From NCBI RefSeq assembly GCF_001544915.2, contig NZ_FCOE02000026.1, forward strand, positions 49,844 through 113,843: a DNA stretch of 64,000 nucleotides. Reading direction: 5' to 3'. This document shows positions 34,201-42,611 of the stretch, one piece after another. The notes beneath the pieces were generated by a model. The model did not search any database and was not told where the DNA came from. It worked only from the letters and a program-made list of their open reading frames with translations. The position numbers and the translations under genes are program-made. This DNA is from Caballeronia pedi. GTDB taxonomy: Bacteria; Pseudomonadota; Gammaproteobacteria; Burkholderiales; Burkholderiaceae. Each line of letters opens with the position of its first letter. The stretch's first letter is position 1.

Positions 34201-35721
34201 TCAGAAGCGCTTGTCGCCAGTCGTGTACTGCGGCTGCGTCTTTTCGATGTGATGGATGATCACTTCTTCGTTTCTCATGTCGAGCGAGCGCGCGAGCAGG
34301 AAGTACGCGACGCCCGAAACGATCAGGCCGACCAGCCACGCGAGATCGACACTGCCGATCGCCCGTGCGAGCGGACCGACGTAGACTTCGTCCTGACCGT
34401 CGAAGATGCAGAAGAAGGGGATCATCGCGGCGAAGCCGATCACGTATGAAATCAGGCCGCGCGCGCCCCATGCGCCATACACGCTGCCGTGCGGCATGAA
34501 GAAATGCGGAATCGCATAGCGGCCCTTGCGCACGAAGAAGTAGTCGGTGAGATTGACCGCCGTCCACGGCACGAGGAAGTACAGCATCACGACGAGATAG
34601 ATGTTCAGCACCGACAGTCCCTTGCCCGACGTGTAGATGCTCAACGCGACGCCGAGCTGCAGACACACGACGAAGAGCACCGCGACGATGCGCGTGCGGG
34701 CCGTCGGCCGCAGCTTCCTGAACGAATCGACACCCGTGATGGCTGTGAGCTTCGCGCTGTAGATGTTCATCGCGATGACCGGCAGGAACGCGATGATCGT
34801 GACGGCGACCACCACGCTGCCGAGTCCCGGCGCGAGATCGCTGCCGACCTGATTGAGCGCGACGAGCACATCGCTCGCATGCAGGTGATCCGCGAGCCAG
34901 CCGCCCACGGCGATCATCCACGCACCCGACAGCGACGCCCCCACGAACACCGCCGCGATCAGCTTGCCGCCCGGCGTGTTCTTCGGCAGATAGCGCGAGT
35001 AGTCGGACACATAAGGCGCGTAGGCGATGTTGTAGCTCGCGGCCGCCGCGAACTGGGCGATGAATCCCGTCCAGTTGAAGCCGAGCGGCGCCGGCGCATT
35101 CGCGCCCGCCGCTGTTGCCGGCAACGGGATGTCGTGAACCCAGTGCATCAGCACCGCAAGCGTGACGAGGCCATACAGCGGAAGCGACAGATAAAGCGCC
35201 CACTTGAAGCTGCGGTGCATCCAGTCGTGGCCGAGCACGGCGAGTATCGACGCGGGCACGGTGACCGCGAGCGCGATCCTGAACGGGTCCCATCCGAACA
35301 ATGTCTTCAGGCCCTGCATCATCAACACGAGATTGACGATGTTGAAGCCCGCGAAGACGAACAGCGTCGCGAACAGCACCAGAATCACGCCGCGATAGCC
35401 GAACTGCGCGCGCGACTGGATCATCTGCGGCAAGCCGAGATGCGGACCCTGCGAGCCGTGAAACGCCATGAACAGCGTGCCGAACATGATGCCGAGCGTA
35501 CCGGCGACGGTCGTCCACCACGAAGTCAGTCCGACGCTCGGGCCGACGAAGCCGATCGTCATCGTAAAGAACGTGAAGTTGCCGAGAAACCAGAAGGGAC
35601 CTTGCCTCGATAGCCGGTCGGTTCGTTCGTGCTCGGGAATGAAGTCGATCGAATGACCTTCTATTGCTCCGTGTTCGCTTGCCGCCGCGCTTGCGTTCGC
35701 GGCGCTTTCATATGATTCCAT
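34201..35721 (-). CDS. NCS1-family nucleobase/cation permease
   Basis: A 506-residue inner-membrane transporter with about 12 hydrophobic spans and a hydrophilic N-terminus (GHSIDFIPEHERTDRL). Landmarks of the purine-cytosine permease family are GPSVGLTSWWTTVAGTLGIMFGTLFMAFHGSQG and NIAYAPYVSDYSRYLPKNT. It should bring in a cyclic or cationic nitrogenous compound with H+ or Na+. In this operon its cargo is presumably the substrate of the GMC oxidoreductase, aldehyde dehydrogenase and ureohydrolase. It lies 58 bases after the aldehyde dehydrogenase gene. Confidence 0.92.
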   Translation of the reverse strand: MESYESAANASAAASEHGAIEGHSIDFIPEHERTDRLSRQGPFWFLGNFTFFTMTIGFVGPSVGLTSWWTTVAGTLGIMFGTLFMAFHGSQGPHLGLPQMIQSRAQFGYRGVILVLFATLFVFAGFNIVNLVLMMQGLKTLFGWDPFRIALAVTVPASILAVLGHDWMHRSFKWALYLSLPLYGLVTLAVLMHWVHDIPLPATAAGANAPAPLGFNWTGFIAQFAAAASYNIAYAPYVSDYSRYLPKNTPGGKLIAAVFVGASLSGAWMIAVGGWLADHLHASDVLVALNQVGSDLAPGLGSVVVAVTIIAFLPVIAMNIYSAKLTAITGVDSFRKLRPTARTRIVAVLFVVCLQLGVALSIYTSGKGLSVLNIYLVVMLYFLVPWTAVNLTDYFFVRKGRYAIPHFFMPHGSVYGAWGARGLISYVIGFAAMIPFFCIFDGQDEVYVGPLARAIGSVDLAWLVGLIVSGVAYFLLARSLDMRNEEVIIHHIEKTQPQYTTGDKRF

Positions 35722-35779
35722 CGCATACCTCGATCAGTAAGCTGATGCCATGAGAGTAAAAAGCCGAGGGGAAAGCGGC

Positions 35780-37288
35780 TCAGTGCAGCGTGATCCAGAC
35801 GGCCTTGGTCTCCGTCAGATGGTCGAGCTGCTCCATCCCGAGGTCTTTGCCGAAGCCCGATTCCTTGAATCCGCCGAACGGCATCGCCGGGTCGATCGTG
35901 CTGTGCGCGTTCACGTAAACGCTGCCCGCGCGCAGTTGCGGCACCAGCGCGTGGATGCGATTCACGTCGTTCGAATAGATGGCCGCGGCGAGACCATAGG
36001 GCGAGTCGTTCGCGAGCCGCACGGCTTCGCCGATGTCGTCGAATGGCGAGGTCACGAGAACGGGGCCGAAGATCTCTTCACGGACGATCTTCATCGAGTT
36101 GCTGCAATGCGCGAAGATCGCGGGCTCGACGAAGTAGCCGGTTTCTTCCCGTCTGCGTCCGCCGTAGACGAGCTCGGCCCCTTCGCGCCGTCCCGCGTCG
36201 ATGTATGCGCTCACGCGTTCCTTCTGCAGCGCCGACACCAAAGGACCGATGAAGCAATCCGGATCGAGGCCCGGCGCAATCTTCAAGGTGCGCGTGTAGT
36301 CGATCAGCGCGGCGAGGAAGCGGTCGTGAATCTTGCGCTGGACATACACGCGCGTGCCTGCGTCGCAGACCTGGCCGGAGTTGAAGAACATGCCGTTCGC
36401 AACGGCGCGCGCGGCGGCGTCGACGTCCGCGTCGTCGAGCACGAGCACCGGCGACTTGCCGCCGAGTTCCAGTGTCACGCGGCGGATATCGTGCACGGCG
36501 GCCTGTCCGACGTTGCGCCCCACGTCGGTCGAGCCGGTGAAGGTGAGCTTGTCGATGCCGGGATGACGCGCGAGCGCCGCGCCGATCACGCCGCCGCGTC
36601 CCGTCACGACATTGACGACACCTTGCGGAATGCCGGCCTCCTGCACGAGTTCGGCGAAGCGCAGCGTCGACAGCGACGTGAGTTCGGCGGGCTTGATGAC
36701 CGCCGTGCAGCCCACGGCGAGCGCGGCCGCGAGCTTCCACGCCATGGTTTGCAGCGGAAAATTCCACGGCACGATGATGCCGACCACGCCGACCGGCTCC
36801 TTGCGCGTATAGGCGACGTAGTCGCCCGGCAGCGAAGGCTCGACGGTACGTCCGTGCAGCTTCGAGGCCCAGCCGGCGAAGTAGCGGAACGTATCGATGG
36901 TGCCCTGCACGTCGACGTCACGCGCCTGCGCGGCGGACTTGCCCATGTCGATCGATTCGATTTCCGCGAGTTCGGCGGCGTTGGCTTCGATCAGATCGGC
37001 GAGCCGGTGCAGCAGGCGCTCCCGTTCGAGCGGCTTGAGCTTGCGCCACGGACCGCCGTCGAACTGCGCGCGCGCGGCGCGCACCGCGCGGTCGAGGTCG
37101 TCGACGGTGGCGAGCGGAATCTGCGTGATGACGCCGGTGGTCGATGGCTCGATCACATCGAGCGTCTCTCCCGCGCCGCCCGGCACCCACTCGCCGCCAA
37201 TGAACATTTTCTGCGGCTTGTTCAAAAAGCGCGTGGTGGCTTCCTGAACGCCGAACCGATTCAGATAGTCGCGGACATTGGTATCCAA
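35780..37288 (-). CDS. NAD-dependent aldehyde dehydrogenase (BetB/GbsA-like)
   Basis: A 502-residue ALDH. The cofactor fold has IIVPWNFPLQTMAWK and FTGSTDVGR, the general base is in LELGGKSP, and the catalytic Cys is in FNSGQVCDAGTRVYV. The proposed start is TTG at 37288 with AGGAG 7 bases upstream; the in-frame ATG at 37318 overlaps that ribosome site and is less likely. The enzyme should oxidise the aldehyde made by the GMC enzyme encoded two genes downstream. BetB, 4-guanidinobutyraldehyde and aminoaldehyde dehydrogenases all share this architecture. Confidence 0.92.
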   Translation of the reverse strand: MDTNVRDYLNRFGVQEATTRFLNKPQKMFIGGEWVPGGAGETLDVIEPSTTGVITQIPLATVDDLDRAVRAARAQFDGGPWRKLKPLERERLLHRLADLIEANAAELAEIESIDMGKSAAQARDVDVQGTIDTFRYFAGWASKLHGRTVEPSLPGDYVAYTRKEPVGVVGIIVPWNFPLQTMAWKLAAALAVGCTAVIKPAELTSLSTLRFAELVQEAGIPQGVVNVVTGRGGVIGAALARHPGIDKLTFTGSTDVGRNVGQAAVHDIRRVTLELGGKSPVLVLDDADVDAAARAVANGMFFNSGQVCDAGTRVYVQRKIHDRFLAALIDYTRTLKIAPGLDPDCFIGPLVSALQKERVSAYIDAGRREGAELVYGGRRREETGYFVEPAIFAHCSNSMKIVREEIFGPVLVTSPFDDIGEAVRLANDSPYGLAAAIYSNDVNRIHALVPQLRAGSVYVNAHSTIDPAMPFGGFKESGFGKDLGMEQLDHLTETKAVWITLH

Positions 37289-37371
37289 AACTCGTCTCCT
37301 GTTTATCCGGGGCTTCATGATGTCGAGCCCCGTGAATGTCGATGTGAAACCGTGGAGTTGCAGGCGCGTTG

Positions 37372-38346
37372 TCAGCGTTTGGCCTTGCTGCGCTCGTGAA
37401 AGATGAAGCCGATCGAATTCATCAGCAGTTGCGCGGCGAGAATCGGCGTGACGCCGGCGGGGTCGTAGGCGGGCGCGACTTCCACGAGATCCATTCCTAC
37501 GATGTTTCCGCGGCTGCGCCGGGCGAGCGCCTGGATGATCTCGAGCACCTCGTAGTACAGGAAGCCGCCGTGGCTCGGCGTGCCCGTGCCAGGCGCGATG
37601 GACGGGTCGAAGCCGTCGATGTCGATGGTTATATAGTAGGCCGCGCCTTCCGGAACCCGGGCGAGCACGCCTTCCGTGCCGAGCTTGCGCACGTCGCGCA
37701 CCGAGAGGATTTCCGAGCCGGCACTGCGCGCGGCGTCATAGTCTTCGCGGTTCGACGACGACACGTTGCGAATGCCGAGCTGCGTCATGCCGACGATATG
37801 CGCCATCTCGGATGCGCGCCGCAGCGGATTGCCGTGCCCGTAGCGCACGCCGTGGCGCTCGTCGACGAAGTCCAGATGCGCGTCGAAATGGATGATGTGG
37901 ATCGGTCCCTTGCCCTCGAACGCCTTGATCACCGGCGCGTGGATCGAATGGTCGCCGCCGAGCGTGATGGGCATCGCGCCGCATTCGAGTATCTTGCGCA
38001 CCGCGAGTTCGATGTTCGCGTTGCTGCTCGCCATGTCGGTGTGCACGATATCGGCGTCGCCGACGTCGACCATGCGCAACTGGTCGCGGCTCAGATACAG
38101 CACGTCGTCTTCGTGGTCGTACGCGCCTGCGTGCCCGAACGAAAACAGCGTCGACGCTTCACGAATGCTGCGCGGCCCGAAGCGGGCGCCGGAGCGCCAT
38201 TGCGTGCCCATGTCGTTCGGCGCGCCGAGGATCGCCACATCGGCGTCGATCCGGTTCCAGTCGAGGCACACCGGCGACTTCGCGAACGTGCAATGGCCGA
38301 CGAACGGCAGATTGAGCCGCCCGGATTCATAGCTGTTGCCCTGCAT
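37372..38346 (-). CDS. Agmatinase/guanidinobutyrase-family ureohydrolase
   Basis: A 324-residue binuclear manganese hydrolase. All metal-binding motifs are intact: LGGDHSI, HFDAHLDF and DIDGFDPS. Length and the N-terminal NLPFVGHCTFAKSP favour guanidinobutyrase or guanidinopropionase over arginase. It would split urea from a guanidino acid. Start ATG 38346 has CAGGAG upstream. It is first in the operon and divergent from a LysR gene with a T-N11-A box between them, so it is probably induced by the pathway substrate. Confidence 0.92.
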   Translation of the reverse strand: MQGNSYESGRLNLPFVGHCTFAKSPVCLDWNRIDADVAILGAPNDMGTQWRSGARFGPRSIREASTLFSFGHAGAYDHEDDVLYLSRDQLRMVDVGDADIVHTDMASSNANIELAVRKILECGAMPITLGGDHSIHAPVIKAFEGKGPIHIIHFDAHLDFVDERHGVRYGHGNPLRRASEMAHIVGMTQLGIRNVSSSNREDYDAARSAGSEILSVRDVRKLGTEGVLARVPEGAAYYITIDIDGFDPSIAPGTGTPSHGGFLYYEVLEIIQALARRSRGNIVGMDLVEVAPAYDPAGVTPILAAQLLMNSIGFIFHERSKAKR

Positions 38347-38459
38347 TTCAGCATCTCCTGTTCTGTCAAGTTGGACCGCAGGTTTGAGCCCGCGCGTTGT
38401 TTTGAGAAACTATGAACAGGAATGACGGGCGTAAAAATCACGAGTATCGGATGTTCACA

Positions 38460-38472
38460 TCGGATAATCCGA
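38460..38472. promoter_or_regulatory. LysR-type box (T-N11-A palindrome)
   Basis: TCGGATAATCCGA is a perfect 6-1-6 palindrome of the T-N11-A form, 28 bases before the lysR start. A direct repeat ATCGGAT lies just upstream (38445-38464). Position suits binding by the adjacent regulator. Confidence 0.55.
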
Positions 38473-38499
38473 AGCAACGACGAGGGGAGGCGGAGCCGG

Positions 38500-39417
38500 A
38501 TGACCCAATTGCAGGACATCGATCTGAAGCTGTTGCGCGTCTTCATGGCCGTGGTGCGATGCGGCGGCTTTTCGGCCGCGCAGGCGAGCCTGAACGTGAG
38601 CCAGTCGACGATCAGCGAACAGATGACGACGCTCGAGACGCGTCTCGGGCTCAAGCTCTGCGAGCGGGGCCGGGGCGGCTTCCGGCTGACCGAGCATGGC
38701 ATTGCGACCTTTGAGGCGGCGCAACGACTGCAGATCGCCGTGGAAGCATTTTGTATGGATACCGATGCGCTGAAGAAGCACATCTCGGGCAGGCTTTATC
38801 TCGGAACCATCGACAACACGGTTTCCGACAAGACGTCGCCGCTGCCGCATGCGTTGCAGAAGTTCGTATCGCGTGGGCACGATGTGCACGTCGATATCTA
38901 TGTCGGCTCACCGGCCGAACTCGAGGAACGCGTGCTCGACGGGCGGCTGCATGTGGCGATCGGCCACTTTCCGATTCACGTGCCGGGGCTGAGTTACGAC
39001 GAGCTATATGTCGAAGCGGATGGCCTTTATTGCGGCAGGGGCAATCCGCTTTATGCGAGCGCGTTCGATGCTGCGGTGTCCAGCGAGATGATCGCCGAAA
39101 GCCGGATCGTCGCGCGAGGTTACTTTCAGCAGCACGATCTGCGGATGCTGAGCGCGAGCAAGGCGGCGGCCACCGTCGATAATGTGGAGGCGCAGGCCAT
39201 CCTCATTCTGTCGGGAGCGTATGTGGGGTTTTTGCCCAATCACTATGCCGCTGGCTGGGTCGAGAGCGGCGACATGCGCAGGGTCTGCGCCGGACGATTC
39301 GGCGGGGACTGGCCGTTCTGTGCGATCACGCGGCGTGGGGCGTCGATGGCGTCGATTTTGAAGGTGTTTATGGCGGATCTGCAGGCGTGTCATGAGGCGT
39401 TGCGGGCGGCGAAATAG
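38500..39417 (+). CDS. LysR-family transcriptional regulator
   Basis: A 305-residue LTTR. The N-terminal winged helix has FMAVVRCGGFSAAQASLNVSQSTISEQM and LETRLGLKLCERG, and the rest is the periplasmic-binding-like effector domain. ATG 38500 is preceded by an AGGGGAGGCGGAG stretch; upstream in-frame codons would extend into the operator. It is divergent from the ureohydrolase operon, which it likely activates in response to the guanidino or related substrate. Confidence 0.93.
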   Translation: MTQLQDIDLKLLRVFMAVVRCGGFSAAQASLNVSQSTISEQMTTLETRLGLKLCERGRGGFRLTEHGIATFEAAQRLQIAVEAFCMDTDALKKHISGRLYLGTIDNTVSDKTSPLPHALQKFVSRGHDVHVDIYVGSPAELEERVLDGRLHVAIGHFPIHVPGLSYDELYVEADGLYCGRGNPLYASAFDAAVSSEMIAESRIVARGYFQQHDLRMLSASKAAATVDNVEAQAILILSGAYVGFLPNHYAAGWVESGDMRRVCAGRFGGDWPFCAITRRGASMASILKVFMADLQACHEALRAAK

Positions 39418-39446
39418 GCTTCTGTCTCTTGGCGCCGAGTTAGTTT

Positions 39447-39474
39447 CGCCGGATCGCGTACACGCGATCCGGCG
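39447..39474. terminator. Bidirectional terminator hairpin
   Basis: CGCCGGATCGCG and CGCGATCCGGCG form a perfect 12-bp stem with a TACA loop, centred in the 74-base convergent gap between lysR and the MFS gene. No T-run follows on either strand. Confidence 0.65.
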
Positions 39475-39491
39475 CAAGCCCGAAACACTTT

Positions 39492-40850
39492 CTAATGCCG
39501 TGAAAGCGCCGACCGCGACGACATCTCCCGCGCCACCTCCGGCGTGATCGTCCTGTTGAGCATGAAGCAGGCAACCCCAGCCGCCAGCAACGGCAACGCA
39601 CCAAGAAGAAAGATCGTCCCGATGGGCGTTCCGATAGCGATCAGCACACCGGCAAGCAGCGGTCCGACGATCGCGCCGATGCGCGCCACCGCGAACGAAG
39701 CGCCGGTCGCGGTCGAGCGGATGAAGGTCGGATAGATCATGCTCGAAATGGCGTTGAGGCCGATATTGCCGCCCAGCACCAGCAGACCCGAGGCGAGCGC
39801 CATCGCCATCGTAGGACCGGCGCCCGTACCGACGGCCACCCCCAGCGCCGCCACCGGAATGGCGCCGAGAATCATCGTCAGCGTCATCACCGATACGCCC
39901 TTCTTGTCGATCATCCAGCCGAAAAAGAAACTGAAACCCGCGCCAAGCTGGAACAGGGCCTGACTGCGGGCCGCATTGGCGTAGCCGATTTCGTCGGTGA
40001 GCAGCGTCGTCATCCACTGCGACAGAAAGAAGTGCGTGACGAACGAGAAGCCGAGCGCGAGCCACAGGAAGGCGGTCATGGCCGCACGGCCTTCGGTGAA
40101 GAGGTGTCTCACCGGCACGCCCGTGCGCACCTTTTCCTGGATGGTGAAGCGCGTGTCGTCCGCAAACCGCGCGCTGGGCTTGAGCTTGCGGGCATACGAC
40201 AGGATGCGTTCGCTGCCGGGATTGCGCAGGGCCAGATAGCGAATCGATTCAGGCAGTCCGATCAACAGGATGATGCCCACCACCACCGCGCCGGCGCCGC
40301 CGAGGTAGAAGACCGAGCGCCAGCCATAGGCCGGAATCAGCTCCGCCGCGAGCAGGCCGCCGCCGGACGAGCCCGCCGTATAGCCGAGATAGAGCAGCGT
40401 GATGACGAGACCGCGGTTGGCCGAGCGGGCATAGTCCGTGATCAGCGAGACGGCCATCGGCATGCCGCCGCCGATGCCGAGCGCGGCGCAGAAACGCATG
40501 ATCGACAGTGTGACCAGATCGTGCGCGAAGGGCACGGCGAAGGTAAAGCCGCCGAACACCACGGTCGCCAGCAGGATGGCGCGTCGCCGGCCGATGCGGT
40601 CCGCCAGCATCGCGAAGACGACCGAACCCGCCATCCAGCCGATGATGCTGACGTTGAACACAGGCGTCATCAGGGCCCGGTTGATGTCCCATTCCTTGAT
40701 GATGCCGGGAGCCGCGTAATTCAAGGCCTGATTGTCGAAGCCGTCCGCCAGCATGACGAGGGCGCACAGGACGAAGAGGGTCACGGTGAACCAGCTGCGC
40801 TCCTGCGTCTCGACGACCTGGGCGATATCGACGGTAATCTTTTGAGTCAT
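39492..40850 (-). CDS. MFS transporter, AAHS (aromatic acid:H+ symporter) type, copy 1
   Basis: A 452-residue permease with 12 predicted spans. The AAHS marks are LADGFDNQALNYAAPGI in helix 1 and the loop 2-3 motif MLADRIGRRRAILL. It should import an aromatic or heteroaromatic carboxylate by proton symport. It is the last gene of the twelve-gene UbiD/molybdenum-hydroxylase operon, 31 bases after the UbiD gene. A second AAHS member lies near the divergent GntR gene, so the locus has two uptake routes or one importer and one exporter. Confidence 0.92.
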   Translation of the reverse strand: MTQKITVDIAQVVETQERSWFTVTLFVLCALVMLADGFDNQALNYAAPGIIKEWDINRALMTPVFNVSIIGWMAGSVVFAMLADRIGRRRAILLATVVFGGFTFAVPFAHDLVTLSIMRFCAALGIGGGMPMAVSLITDYARSANRGLVITLLYLGYTAGSSGGGLLAAELIPAYGWRSVFYLGGAGAVVVGIILLIGLPESIRYLALRNPGSERILSYARKLKPSARFADDTRFTIQEKVRTGVPVRHLFTEGRAAMTAFLWLALGFSFVTHFFLSQWMTTLLTDEIGYANAARSQALFQLGAGFSFFFGWMIDKKGVSVMTLTMILGAIPVAALGVAVGTGAGPTMAMALASGLLVLGGNIGLNAISSMIYPTFIRSTATGASFAVARIGAIVGPLLAGVLIAIGTPIGTIFLLGALPLLAAGVACFMLNRTITPEVAREMSSRSALSRH

Positions 40851-40881
40851 GGATGTCTCCGGATGTCTCAGCTCTAATGGC

Positions 40882-42543
40882 TTACTCGTCGTGGCCGCCC
40901 GAGGCTTCGCGAACCGGCGTTTCCGGCTTCACGCCGCCGCGCCGGTTGGCCCATGTGCGTTCGCCTGTCTCGCGCCAGCCGCCGGAGGTCGCCGCATCTG
41001 CATACTCATCCCAGCGCTTGTCCCAGTCGCCCAGATGATAGCCATGCCACGGCGACTGGGGCGTGAGATGCGGAAGCTTCAGCTCTTCCCAGATCTTGCG
41101 TGCCGCCGTCATGTATCGCTCCGCCGGCAGGGCCAGCGGCGGCATGTCGTGCTTCAGCGTGGCGTCGATCAGCAGCGTGCTTTCGAGCGGCGCGCGGCCG
41201 GACTTCGGACCATGGCCGCTCGTGCGATAAGGCGTCACATGCACGTCGTGCGTGAAATCGGAGCGATACGCCAGCGACCAGAACACCGCATCGGCGTTTT
41301 CCGGGTCGATGTCCTCGGAGACGGCGATGACCAGCTTGCCGCACTGCGCCTGAAGGGTTGCCGCGCCCTGCAAGCCGCGCCAGACCTCAGCCTGCGGCGT
41401 GCCGCGCGCAAACTGCACGAAAATCACCTTGCGCAGGTTGGTCAGCGGCTCGTGCATCACCACCCGCTTGACGCCGCGCACGCCCATCACCTTCTGCAGA
41501 TGTTCGAGGAACAGCGGCTCATAGGCCACTTTCTTCAGCACCGAACTCTCGCTCGGCGTCACCTGGCTGATGATCGAGACGAACACGGGCTTCTTCTTCA
41601 TCGTGATCGCGGTGACGTGCATCGACATGTTGTAGTCTTCGAGCGCGATATGACCGTGGCTCTCGCCGAACGGCCCTTCGGGCTCCAGAGCATCGGTGTC
41701 GATCAGGCCTTCGATCACGATTTCGGCATCGGCGGGGACGACGAGGTCGATGGTCCTGCAGCGCACCACCTCGACCGCCGAGCGCATCAGGCCGCCGGCG
41801 ACCGCCATCTCGTCCTGATCGATCTGGAGCTTCTGCGGCCCGGTGAACAGCACGGCCGGCGCGCAGCCCAGCACGATCGCGCAGGGCATCTGCTGACCCT
41901 TCGCGCGATATTTCTCCCAGTGCAGATAGCCGCCCGCACCCGACAGCCGGCTTGCCATGCGCACGCCCAGCCGATCCTCTGACTTCAGCGCGGCGCGGTA
42001 CGTGCCCATGTTCTGGACGCCGCTCTCGGGGTCCCTGGTCACGCACAGCGTCGCGGTGAGATAGGGCGCCGCGTCGAAGCCGGGCGTGGACACCGGCACC
42101 GGCAGTCGCGACAGCCCGCGGCGCTTCAGTTCGTCGCCCGTAATCACGACTTCCTGACACGGCGCGTCATCTGCCATGACCGGCGGGATCGGCTCGGCGA
42201 TCGCCTCCATCCAGACCTTGCCGATCTGATCGACCGGCAGGCCCAGCCCGGTGGCGTAGATCTCCGGCGAGGCCGCGAGACCGCCGATCAGCACCGGCAT
42301 GTCATAGGTCTGGCCTTCGCCGTCGACCACGTTGGTGAACAGGAAAGCGCGGCGCTGGTCTTCGTCCAGTCCGCCCTGAAACTGCCAGCGCGCGAGCGGA
42401 TGCAGTTCCGTATCCTTGTTGATGGGCCGCTCGATGCGGGTCAAAAGCCCCTTGGCTTCCAGCCGCGCGATATGTTCCTGCAAGTCGCGCGGGGCGCCTT
42501 CGGCGGTGGCCGCGGGCGAAAGATCGTGAGGCGACGTCGACAT
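40882..42543 (-). CDS. UbiD-family prFMN-dependent decarboxylase, copy 1
   Basis: A 553-residue UbiD protein. The catalytic set known from Fdc1/UbiD is complete: Arg183 in NMGTYR, and Glu289 with Glu294 in EPEGPFGE. Other family blocks are IISQVTPSESSVLKK and RGVKRVVMHEPLTNL. It needs prenylated FMN, which the UbiX encoded here can make, and should decarboxylate an aromatic or alpha,beta-unsaturated acid. ATG 42543 follows AAGGAGAAAGC. It is about half identical by eye to the second UbiD of this operon, so the two may act on different intermediates. Confidence 0.93.
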   Translation of the reverse strand: MSTSPHDLSPAATAEGAPRDLQEHIARLEAKGLLTRIERPINKDTELHPLARWQFQGGLDEDQRRAFLFTNVVDGEGQTYDMPVLIGGLAASPEIYATGLGLPVDQIGKVWMEAIAEPIPPVMADDAPCQEVVITGDELKRRGLSRLPVPVSTPGFDAAPYLTATLCVTRDPESGVQNMGTYRAALKSEDRLGVRMASRLSGAGGYLHWEKYRAKGQQMPCAIVLGCAPAVLFTGPQKLQIDQDEMAVAGGLMRSAVEVVRCRTIDLVVPADAEIVIEGLIDTDALEPEGPFGESHGHIALEDYNMSMHVTAITMKKKPVFVSIISQVTPSESSVLKKVAYEPLFLEHLQKVMGVRGVKRVVMHEPLTNLRKVIFVQFARGTPQAEVWRGLQGAATLQAQCGKLVIAVSEDIDPENADAVFWSLAYRSDFTHDVHVTPYRTSGHGPKSGRAPLESTLLIDATLKHDMPPLALPAERYMTAARKIWEELKLPHLTPQSPWHGYHLGDWDKRWDEYADAATSGGWRETGERTWANRRGGVKPETPVREASGGHDE

Positions 42544-42611
42544 GCTTTCTCCTTCATGTGAGACCCGGCGAACGGGTTCATCACGGTCATTGTTTGATTG
42601 CACGACAGGCT

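Noticed and set aside
32485..37288. Classical choline-to-glycine-betaine (bet) operon
   Set aside because: No betI or choline transporter is present, and a ureohydrolase and an NCS1 permease share the operon.
38422..38499. N-terminal extension of the LysR protein
   Set aside because: It would translate through the T-N11-A operator, and the ATG at 38500 has a better ribosome site and family fit.
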